Shown piece after piece: positions 1 to 5,174 of a stretch of DNA of 5,174 bases. This DNA is from Planctomycetota bacterium (GTDB lineage: Bacteria; Planctomycetota; JAMOSO01): the NCBI GenBank assembly GCA_027063065.1, contig JAMOSO010000056.1, positions 1-5,174 on the forward strand, written 5' to 3'. The position numbers and the translations under genes are program-made. The number at the start of each line of letters is the position of its first letter. Position 1 is the stretch's first letter. Under the pieces are notes generated by a model. That model did not search any database. It was not told where the DNA came from and was given only the letters and a program-made list of their open reading frames with translations.

Positions 1-449
1 ATAGTATCTAAGTCTTTATCTATAGTAAATTCATGCATCCTAATTACTGAATCTGCTGTTAAAGACTTAATTGTATCAATATCCGCTGGAGTTAAGTCAT
101 GCTCTAAATCATTAATATTTTCTTTTAATATTTTAATAACCCGTCTACCAACCTCCATAGATCCAGCAATTACACCTACATTATCAGCTTCATTAATTTT
201 TGTACGCCTTAGTGACAGCAATTGACGAGCAGATTTAAAGCCTGATTTTTTTTCTATATCTACGCTAGAGCTATAAACATTTGGCAAAGAGTAAGCATAA
301 TACAAACCAGCTAAAGATATACTTGTAGCGATTAATATAAAAACCAATCGATAACGTCTAAAAACGTCCCAATACTGTCTTAATGATTGTTCATCATCAT
401 TAAGACAGTATTGGACATTACCGCTTAAATTTGGATTAGATTGTTTCAT
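1..449 (-). CDS. Polysaccharide co-polymerase / chain-length determinant (Wzz/Wzc-type), N-terminal part, runs off left edge
   Basis: The ORF opens at ATG 449-447 and stays open for 149 codons to position 1, so the gene is cut by the window edge. The protein starts MKQSNPNLSG, then reads SLRQYWDVFRRYR (residues 22-34), the 'LRxYWxVxRRxR' signature seen just before the first membrane helix of Wzc/Wzz proteins. A hydrophobic segment follows (about 35-52, LVFILIATSISLAGLYY), and then a periplasmic part starting PNVYSSSVDIEKKSG. In the family this is an inner-membrane protein that controls polymer length. Wzc members also carry a C-terminal tyrosine-kinase domain, which would lie outside the window, so Wzc versus Wzz cannot be decided. 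The start is supported by an AAGGA Shine-Dalgarno 5 bases upstream. The gene lies 59 bases after the wza-like gene, probably in the same transcript. Codons 12-28 contain a long perfect inverted repeat (separate entry). The class call is fairly safe; substrate and kinase status are unknown. Confidence 0.85.
   Translation of the reverse strand, partial: MKQSNPNLSGNVQYCLNDDEQSLRQYWDVFRRYRLVFILIATSISLAGLYYAYSLPNVYSSSVDIEKKSGFKSARQLLSLRRTKINEADNVGVIAGSMEVGRRVIKILKENINDLEHDLTPADIDTIKSLTADSVIRMHEFTIDKDLDT
366..416 (-). repeat. Long inverted repeat (19-bp perfect stem, 8-base loop) inside the co-polymerase gene; terminator-like hairpin in the mRNA
   Basis: Arm 369-387 (CCAATACTGTCTTAATGAT) is the exact reverse complement of arm 396-414, separated by the 8-base loop 388-395. 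With one bulged base (C368) the pairing extends two more base pairs, G366-C416 and T367-A415. In the minus-strand transcript the hairpin begins 33 bases after the A of the start codon and is followed almost at once by five U residues (364-360), which resembles an intrinsic terminator. It lies wholly in coding sequence: one arm encodes the family-conserved SLRQYW region and the other encodes VQYCLND just upstream. The stem is AU-rich (6 of 19 pairs are G-C), weaker than a typical terminator. The repeat is certain; its regulatory role is not known. Confidence 0.9.
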
Positions 450-454
450 TAAAA

Positions 455-459
455 TCCTT
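455..459 (-). promoter_or_regulatory. Ribosome binding site of the co-polymerase gene
   Basis: The minus strand reads AAGGA 5 bases before ATG 449-447. It fixes the start of the partial co-polymerase gene. I see no promoter or terminator in the 59-base gap (450-508) to the wza-like gene, so co-transcription is likely. Confidence 0.6.
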
Positions 460-508
460 ACTAAAAGTCTCGAATTATATTTCTAGAAGTATTAAATTTT
501 TCAATCAA

Positions 509-1615
509 TTAAAAGAATGGTATAATTTGATCTATGATACGCGCACTTTTTGATAGAAAAGTTTCTGGGACATGTACTATATCGCCTGATTGTAAATAAA
601 CATTTGGGGATTGTCCTTTCATTATAGCTAATACATTTACAATTTGCACTTTAGGATGGCTTAAACTACCTCTAACAACAGCCACTGAATCCAAATGCCC
701 TTTTTTATTAGAGCCTCCAGCTTCTGTAATGATTTGCACAATATTTGGCCGCCCGCGATGAGGAATAACCTTTGGATATTTTACTTCGCCAGTCACATAA
801 ATACCATCTGTACTTGAAGATGGTATAAAAATATAATCACCAATTTCTACTTTAATATTTTGAGTTACATCTCCATCAAGAAACAGAGCTTCAAAATCAA
901 CTGGTAATAATTTGTTATTACGTAAGTAATATGCTTTAGATAAATTTGCCATTGCACCGCCAGCATCTGTGGCCGTAGACTCGCTATAACGCAAACCACC
1001 AGCAGCCGTAAAAACATCCAACAATCGTTGTCCCTCACCTACTAATACACGACCTGGTTTTTGTACTGCACCAACTATTGATACAAAATTGCCTGCAAAA
1101 CTTTTTCCTATAACCGTAACCTTAGGATCATAAATATATTCAGACAACTTTGTTTCTATAATGTCTACCAGTTCTGACATGGTCTTACCCGATACATAAA
1201 TAGAGCCTACTAATGGATAAGAAATTCTACCATCTGGTTGTATTAATAATTGACGTGTCATATCCTCTCCCCATACAGACACTTCTATTCTATCGCCAGA
1301 TTTTAATCTATATTCCTTAGATTTCGCTTCTTTTTTTTGATTAAACCTAGAATCCAACAATCCCCCACCATCTAATGAACTATCATCACTAAATAACGAC
1401 TCTCCAAAACCGCCTTGTATATTACTCAAATTATCATTGTCCGATTCACTATCTGAATCATTACCAGATATTTTATTTGCAGTTTTTGTAGAGTTTAAAT
1501 CATTTTGCAAAAAATTATTATAAGATGGTTGTCTCTGCGTTTGCTGACACCCAAATAAAACTACTGCAAAAATAATAAAAATACAAATTTGTAATTTATG
1601 TTGTAAAAATTTCAT
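509..1615 (-). CDS. wza: Wza-like polysaccharide export outer-membrane lipoprotein
   Basis: This 368-residue protein would form the outer-membrane channel for capsule, exopolysaccharide or group 4-type polymer export. A lipoprotein signal (residues 1-22, hydrophobic 10-22) ends in the lipobox LFGC with C23. Q24 follows, not D, which suits outer-membrane sorting. A long polar, acidic, low-complexity stretch follows (about 24-100, including GNDSDSESDNDN at 51-62). The poly-export domain covers about 102-169 (YRLKSGDRIEVSVWGE, then QPDGRISYPLVG and YDPKVTV). Two SLBB-like repeats follow (about 177-265, VGAVQKPGRV; about 271-350, VTGEVKYPKV with ITEAGG). The C-terminal segment ARIIDQIIPFF may be the membrane-spanning helix, by analogy with E. 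coli Wza (379 residues, similar length). The start is supported by AAGGAG 9 bases upstream. The co-polymerase gene follows directly, without the wzb phosphatase often found between them. The symbol is by family resemblance. Confidence 0.93.
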   Translation of the reverse strand: MKFLQHKLQICIFIIFAVVLFGCQQTQRQPSYNNFLQNDLNSTKTANKISGNDSDSESDNDNLSNIQGGFGESLFSDDSSLDGGGLLDSRFNQKKEAKSKEYRLKSGDRIEVSVWGEDMTRQLLIQPDGRISYPLVGSIYVSGKTMSELVDIIETKLSEYIYDPKVTVIGKSFAGNFVSIVGAVQKPGRVLVGEGQRLLDVFTAAGGLRYSESTATDAGGAMANLSKAYYLRNNKLLPVDFEALFLDGDVTQNIKVEIGDYIFIPSSSTDGIYVTGEVKYPKVIPHRGRPNIVQIITEAGGSNKKGHLDSVAVVRGSLSHPKVQIVNVLAIMKGQSPNVYLQSGDIVHVPETFLSKSARIIDQIIPFF

Positions 1616-1624
1616 TACAGCACA

Positions 1625-1630
1625 CTCCTT
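1625..1630 (-). promoter_or_regulatory. Ribosome binding site of the wza-like gene
   Basis: The minus strand reads AAGGAG 9 bases before ATG 1615-1613, the best Shine-Dalgarno in the window. Part of it lies in a 6-bp inverted repeat (ACACTC 1622-1627 with GAGTGT 1639-1644, 11-base loop), so a weak hairpin could partly cover it in the mRNA. Confidence 0.75.
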
Positions 1631-1650
1631 TCATTATTGAGTGTATCGGA

Positions 1651-1680
1651 CTTATAAAAAAAAACTTAAGAGAAAATCAA
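1651..1680 (-). promoter_or_regulatory. Candidate sigma-70 promoter of the wza/co-polymerase operon
   Basis: On the minus strand a -35-like TTGATT (1680-1675; 4 of 6 consensus bases) is followed after 18 bases by a -10-like TATAAG (1656-1651; 5 of 6). This would start transcription near 1645 and give a leader of about 30 bases before the wza ATG. The spacer contains most of a run of nine T (1664-1656), so a change in run length would alter promoter spacing. In such AT-rich DNA chance matches are common, so this is only a candidate. Confidence 0.45.
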
Positions 1681-1700
1681 ACTAAAACGATATATTACTA

Positions 1701-1708
1701 TATAAAAT
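1701..1708 (+). promoter_or_regulatory. Possible -10 element for the glycosyltransferase operon (weak)
   Basis: TATAAAAT at 1701-1708 lies about 40 bases before the GT4 start codon and is the best -10-like match on this strand in the 1616-1748 intergenic region. No convincing -35 box sits at the right distance. The operon must be transcribed from somewhere to the left of 1749, and the gene on that side points the other way, so a promoter in this gap is expected. Confidence 0.25.
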
Positions 1709-1748
1709 CAATTTACTAACTATTGAGCATCACAATAAAAGAAAACTT

Positions 1749-2936
1749 ATGAAAAATAACGCCGTCCAAATACCTAAACATCTAATTATAGCCACCGCAA
1801 CCCCCCATTACTGGTGGCAAAATAAACTTTGGGGATTTGGCCCATATAGTAAAGAAATTGATATTCTAGCGCCAATTTTTAATAAAATAACTATTTTATC
1901 GCCATTATTAAATGCTGAACCTCCTAAAACCTATCTAACATTTAAAACTAAATATATCACACACAAACCCTTGCCTAATGTCGGAGGCAAACACCTATAC
2001 AATAAAATCCTAGGCCTACTTACACTACCTAAAAGCATTTACATACTATGTACAAATGTAGGCAAAAATGACGGACTAATGGCTAGATGTCCTAGTAGTT
2101 TTGGATTAATCGCCACATTAATAGGCCCATTATTAACTAAATTTCGCATTGCTAAATACGCTGGTCAATGGAATGGCTACAAAGAAGAGCCTTTTAGCGT
2201 AACCATGCAACGTAAAATCTTATCTTCTTCTTGGTGGTCAGCACCTGTTACCGTATATGGCCAATGGGATAATCAGCCAAAGCATATTATTGCTTTTTTC
2301 ACATCTATGATGAACAATGCACAAATGAAAGACGCAATAAAAAGTTTTGAAAGCAAAAAAAACAACAATCAATTTATACGTAACAAACGCCCACTTAAAA
2401 TATTATTTTCTGGACGCTTAGCCCCTGAAAAAAATATTTCACAACTTTTAAAAGCTTTAGCTATTTTAAAAAACAAGAAACTTTCTTTTGAATGTAAAAT
2501 TATTGGCTCTGGACCATTAAAAGATGATTTAATGCAAGAGAGTCAAACTCTAGGCATTTTTCAATACATCACATTTATCAATGGCTTACATTACAACCAA
2601 TGCTTAAAACAAAATGCATGGGCAGATTGTTTAGTCTTACCGTCCACTCACTCAGAAGGTTGGCCAAAAGTTATTGCAGAAGCAATGGCCTACGGCGTGA
2701 TTTGCATAGGCGTAGATCATGGACAAGTAGCAAAAATGCTAGAACATGGCGGTATATGCCTTAAGAATGGCACCGATATTGAAATAGCCCAGGCTCTTGA
2801 GGATGTATACCAAAATTCAGATAAATTTTTAACACATAGAGAAAAAGCATCTAAGTGGTCTAGACAATACACCACTGAAGGTTTATACATAAAAAATAAA
2901 GAACTAATAAAAAAATGGTGGGCAAATAATGACTAA
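1749..2936 (+). CDS. Glycosyltransferase, GT4-type (group 1, GT-B fold)
   Basis: This 395-residue enzyme probably transfers a sugar from a nucleotide-sugar donor to a lipid-linked polysaccharide intermediate at the cytoplasmic face of the membrane. The C-terminal half carries the group 1 signature: ILFSGRLAPEKN (218-229) with the phosphate-contacting SGRL..EK, then IIGSGPLKDDL (251-261), and the E-x7-E motif in SEGWPKVIAEAMAYG (302-316; E303 and E311). The N-terminal half (from about residue 11, LIIATATPHYWW) is the acceptor domain; it is divergent and lacks the usual early glycine-rich loop. I see no signal peptide and no clear membrane helix. Donor and linkage cannot be read from the sequence. 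It is the first gene of a three-gene operon, with only a weak A/G-rich ribosome site (AAAGAAAA). Its 3' end overlaps the next gene by 8 bases. The family call is strong. Confidence 0.9.
   Translation: MKNNAVQIPKHLIIATATPHYWWQNKLWGFGPYSKEIDILAPIFNKITILSPLLNAEPPKTYLTFKTKYITHKPLPNVGGKHLYNKILGLLTLPKSIYILCTNVGKNDGLMARCPSSFGLIATLIGPLLTKFRIAKYAGQWNGYKEEPFSVTMQRKILSSSWWSAPVTVYGQWDNQPKHIIAFFTSMMNNAQMKDAIKSFESKKNNNQFIRNKRPLKILFSGRLAPEKNISQLLKALAILKNKKLSFECKIIGSGPLKDDLMQESQTLGIFQYITFINGLHYNQCLKQNAWADCLVLPSTHSEGWPKVIAEAMAYGVICIGVDHGQVAKMLEHGGICLKNGTDIEIAQALEDVYQNSDKFLTHREKASKWSRQYTTEGLYIKNKELIKKWWANND
2917..2922 (+). promoter_or_regulatory. Likely ribosome binding site of the GT2 gene inside the GT4 gene
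   Basis: GGTGGG lies 6 bases before ATG 2929-2931, inside the last codons of the GT4 gene. It supports this start and, with the 8-base overlap, suggests translational coupling. Confidence 0.45.
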
Positions 2937-3945
2937 TACTTTACTTTGTTCCGTTGTATTACCTGCATTTAATGCTCAAAAATATCTCTTAAAAGCCATT
3001 GAAAGCATATTAAATCAAACTTATCAAAATATTGAATTAATAATCATAAATGATGGATCAACTGATGAAACAAAAAAAATTATCGATACATTTAAAGATA
3101 ATACAAAAGTAAAAATTATAAATAACAAAAAAAATATGGGGTTAATTTACTCTCTAAATTACGCCCTAAATCAAACCAATGGCCATTTTATTGCCCGTAT
3201 GGATGCAGATGATATATCATTACCTACACGTATTGAACAACAAATAAACTACTTAACCAAACATTCCGATATAGACCTGTGTGGTTGCAGTATTAAAACA
3301 TTTGGTGCTACTGATAAAATTTTGTATGCACCTAAATCTTGGCAACACTCCGCTGTAAAAACTTTTTTTTCAACTCCAGTTTTTCACCCAACAATTCTTT
3401 TTAAAAAAAACTTATTAAAAGAAGGCTTTACATATAATCCAGATTTCAAATCAGCCGAAGACTACGATTTATGGGAAAGATTAATAATTACCAATAAGAT
3501 TAAATTTGCAAATCTACAAACACCTCTCTATCTATATCGTGAACATGAAGACAGCGTAAGTTTTACCCAAAACACTCTACAAAAAAAACACACTGACAAT
3601 ATACGATTAAGACAATATAAGCGTCTATTACCAAGTGCAACCGATAAAGATTTATTCTTAAAATTTATGCATCTTCATAATAATTTAAAATATAATTGCC
3701 AACTTCTTAATAATTTTGCCGATTTAGTACAAGACTTATGTATAGCAAATCACCAAAAACTTATTTATCCAGAACCATTGTTTAATAACACTTTGCAATA
3801 CAAGATTTACTTACACCATTTAAATGCTATAAAAATTATCAAATTGAAAGCCTTAATAAACTATCTAAAACAAAATGACAATATGATTATTAAATTAAAA
3901 CGATTTATAAAATTAACCTTTTATTTATTAAAACCAGACAAATGA
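2929..3945 (+). CDS. Glycosyltransferase, GT2-type (GT-A fold)
   Basis: This 338-residue enzyme probably adds one sugar of the repeat unit from a nucleotide-sugar donor. The N-terminus reads VVLPAFNAQKYLLKAIESIL (9-28), the classic GT2 opening. NDGSTDE (41-47) and the metal-binding DxD-type MDADD (91-95) follow, then the late acidic motif AEDYDLWERL (176-185), which holds the likely catalytic base. The catalytic domain covers about 1-215. The C-terminal remainder is Lys/Leu/Ile/Asn-rich and ends in a basic amphipathic stretch (about 300-338) that could bind the membrane surface; this is inference. The gene overlaps the GT4 gene by 8 bases and the fucosyltransferase gene by 4. It looks even more AT-rich than its neighbours and holds five 8-base A or T runs (3072-3079, 3127-3134, 3363-3370, 3403-3410, 3581-3588), yet the frame is intact. 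Donor and linkage are unknown. Confidence 0.92.
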   Translation: MTNTLLCSVVLPAFNAQKYLLKAIESILNQTYQNIELIIINDGSTDETKKIIDTFKDNTKVKIINNKKNMGLIYSLNYALNQTNGHFIARMDADDISLPTRIEQQINYLTKHSDIDLCGCSIKTFGATDKILYAPKSWQHSAVKTFFSTPVFHPTILFKKNLLKEGFTYNPDFKSAEDYDLWERLIITNKIKFANLQTPLYLYREHEDSVSFTQNTLQKKHTDNIRLRQYKRLLPSATDKDLFLKFMHLHNNLKYNCQLLNNFADLVQDLCIANHQKLIYPEPLFNNTLQYKIYLHHLNAIKIIKLKALINYLKQNDNMIIKLKRFIKLTFYLLKPDK

Positions 3946-4829
3946 TTATTGTTAAATTACAAGGTGGGCTAGGCAATCAAATGTTTCAATACGCATTTGG
4001 CTACGCTATGGCAAAAAAATATAATTATCAACTAAAATTAGACATATATGGATTGCAATCTTCGACTTTGCGCGATTATAAACTGCATTTATTTGATATA
4101 AATCAAATTGCAACCAAGCAAGAAGTTGCCAACATTAAATACCGTCCTGAAAATGTTTTGCAATACCTTAAAAGACGCATCACAAAACAAAAACGCCAAT
4201 TATCAAAATCATATTACTGCGAAGTTGAGCAACAATGTTTTACCTATACTGCAGATATACCTAAACAAGACAATTATTACTATGAAGGATTTTGGCAAAA
4301 CCAACATTATTTTATAGATTATAAATACGACATACTCAACACTTTTACACCTAAATTTAAATTTTCTAAAACTTTAAAAACCCTTATGCAAAAAATAATA
4401 TCCGACAAATATATTAGTATTCATATTCGCCGAGGTGATTATGTTTCTAATCAAAAAGCTCTACAAAAACATGGTCTATGTGATTTAACTTATTATCACC
4501 ATGCCATTAATAAGATTAAATCTTTAATACACAATCCGAAGTTTGTCTTTTTTAGTGATGATATCAACTGGGTCAAAAATGCTTTTAAAGATGAGCTAAA
4601 CTGTTTGTATATCGACGATATAGACATAGCACCACAACAACTAGATGTATGTGAACTACATTTAATGAGTCTTTGTCAACACAACATAATTGCCAACAGT
4701 ACCTTTAGTTGGTGGGCTGCATGGTTAAATCAAAACCCAAATAAAATAATTATAGCACTCAAACAATGGTGTGCCAAAACAGACTTAAATAGCGAGGCTA
4801 TAATACCAGAAAATTGGCTACAAATTTAA
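3942..4829 (+). CDS. Alpha-1,2-fucosyltransferase-like glycosyltransferase (GT11)
   Basis: This 295-residue protein matches the usual length and motif order of bacterial GT11 enzymes. It has the N-terminal GGLGNQMFQYAFGYAMA (8-24), YYEGFWQN (113-120), the donor-binding HIRRGDYV (161-168), FFSDDINWVKNAF (203-215), and the C-terminal ELHLMSLCQHNIIANSTFSW region (238-257) ending in WWAAWL. GT11 enzymes typically transfer L-fucose from GDP-L-fucose in alpha-1,2 linkage, often to galactose, as in H-type antigen structures. The acceptor here cannot be known. The protein is cytoplasmic, with no signal peptide or membrane helix. The ATG overlaps the stop of the GT2 gene (ATGA, 3942-3945) and no separate ribosome site is visible, so translation is probably coupled. 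GDP-fucose synthesis genes (gmd, fcl) are not in the window. The 3' end overlaps the stop codon of the convergent FkbM gene by 4 bases. Confidence 0.93.
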   Translation: MIIVKLQGGLGNQMFQYAFGYAMAKKYNYQLKLDIYGLQSSTLRDYKLHLFDINQIATKQEVANIKYRPENVLQYLKRRITKQKRQLSKSYYCEVEQQCFTYTADIPKQDNYYYEGFWQNQHYFIDYKYDILNTFTPKFKFSKTLKTLMQKIISDKYISIHIRRGDYVSNQKALQKHGLCDLTYYHHAINKIKSLIHNPKFVFFSDDINWVKNAFKDELNCLYIDDIDIAPQQLDVCELHLMSLCQHNIIANSTFSWWAAWLNQNPNKIIIALKQWCAKTDLNSEAIIPENWLQI

Positions 4830-5174
4830 CTTTTACGTTGCCAATTTTCCCATATAAAATAAAAATCATAAGTCAAAGAATGGGTCTTTCTAAATGCCTG
4901 CCTGATTTGATTACGCTTTTTAATAGCATCTTTCACAAAAATATGAAATTGAATTTGTAAATTGTCTATTTTTGTAATCCAATTATTCTCTATTAACCTA
5001 GGTAAAACATCAAATTCACCGCCCTCTATGTTAATTTTTAACAAATCGATATGACTTATTTTCTCTGCATTTAAAAACGCATCTATATCGCGCAATTCTA
5101 TTTCTTCTTTATTTTTTGTATCGCCAGCATATACAGATGTAGCATCATCATCTAAATTTATTGGCATCATTTGA
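4826..5174 (-). CDS. FkbM family methyltransferase, C-terminal part, runs off right edge
   Basis: The frame is open from the right edge to a TAA at 4828-4826, giving about 115 residues. The key motif is IDAFLNAEKISHIDLLKINI followed by EGGEFDVLPRLI. The pattern LLKI-[DN]-[IV]-EG-x-E-x-x-VL is the hallmark of FkbM S-adenosylmethionine-dependent methyltransferases. The C-terminus FYFIWENWQRKS matches the aromatic 'WEnW' ending of many members. FkbM proteins usually exceed 200 residues, with the SAM-binding fold extending further N-terminally. The in-frame ATG at 5170-5168 is therefore probably internal (the codon before it is CAA), and the true start lies outside. Many members sit in polysaccharide clusters and are thought to O-methylate sugars, which fits the neighbours. 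The acceptor is unknown. Only 114 residues follow that ATG, so a broken gene cannot be excluded. Confidence 0.85.
   Translation of the reverse strand, partial: QMMPINLDDDATSVYAGDTKNKEEIELRDIDAFLNAEKISHIDLLKINIEGGEFDVLPRLIENNWITKIDNLQIQFHIFVKDAIKKRNQIRQAFRKTHSLTYDFYFIWENWQRKS

Noticed and set aside
366-416. The inverted repeat as an insertion-sequence end, a site-specific invertible element or a CRISPR repeat
   Set aside because: The arms are only 8 bases apart and lie inside an intact reading frame. No transposase or recombinase is in the window, and there are no further spaced copies.
450-508. Terminator or promoter between the wza-like and co-polymerase genes
   Set aside because: No stem-loop with a following U run and no convincing promoter pair is visible in these 59 bases.
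1721-1737. Short inverted repeat TATTG / CAATA before the GT4 gene as an operator
   Set aside because: Only five pairs in AT-rich DNA, with no extension; expected by chance.
1616-1748. JUMPstart/ops element expected upstream of polysaccharide operons
   Set aside because: No GGCGGTAG-like core is present on either strand of this intergenic region.
4108-4317. Open frame of 69 codons on the plus strand inside the fucosyltransferase gene
   Set aside because: It lies out of frame inside a gene with strong GT11 motifs on both sides, has no ribosome site or recognisable motif, and is expected by chance.
5168-5170. ATG as the true start of the FkbM-type gene
   Set aside because: The frame stays open to the right edge, the resulting 114-residue protein would lack most of the SAM-binding fold, and too little sequence is left to see a ribosome site.

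Overview
This AT-rich window (roughly one third G+C by eye) looks like part of a surface-polysaccharide locus (capsule, exopolysaccharide or O-antigen type) of a Gram-negative bacterium. The Gram-negative call rests on a Wza-type outer-membrane export lipoprotein with a clear lipobox, next to the start of a Wzz/Wzc-type inner-membrane co-polymerase. The low G+C, A/T-ending codons and Lys/Asn-rich proteins would fit several AT-rich proteobacteria. I cannot name the genus.

Layout. Minus strand, left: a wza-like gene (509-1615) is followed 59 bases downstream by the 5' part of a polysaccharide co-polymerase gene (449 down to position 1, continuing outside the window). No wzb-type phosphatase gene lies between them. 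A 133-base divergent intergenic region (1616-1748) holds a fair candidate promoter for wza. Plus strand, centre: three glycosyltransferases form a tightly coupled operon. They are a GT4-type enzyme (1749-2936), a GT2-type enzyme (2929-3945, overlapping by 8 bases) and a GT11 alpha-1,2-fucosyltransferase-like enzyme (3942-4829, ATGA overlap). Minus strand, right: the C-terminal part of an FkbM-type methyltransferase (4826 to the right edge) converges on the fucosyltransferase gene, and the two stop codons overlap.

How they fit together. The three transferases would add sugars in sequence to a lipid-linked repeat unit at the cytoplasmic face of the inner membrane. One of these sugars is probably L-fucose in alpha-1,2 linkage. 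The methyltransferase may decorate the glycan. The co-polymerase and the Wza-like pore would set chain length and carry the polymer across the periplasm and outer membrane. Flippase, polymerase and nucleotide-sugar genes are not in the window.

The gene families are all well known. The most unusual signal is not a gene but a 19-bp perfect inverted repeat with an 8-base loop (369-387 / 396-414), inside the first 30 codons of the co-polymerase gene. In the transcript it is followed by a short U run, so it resembles an intragenic attenuator. It may also be a recent template-switch duplication. A 9-base A/T homopolymer inside the predicted wza promoter spacer is a second possible regulatory switch.
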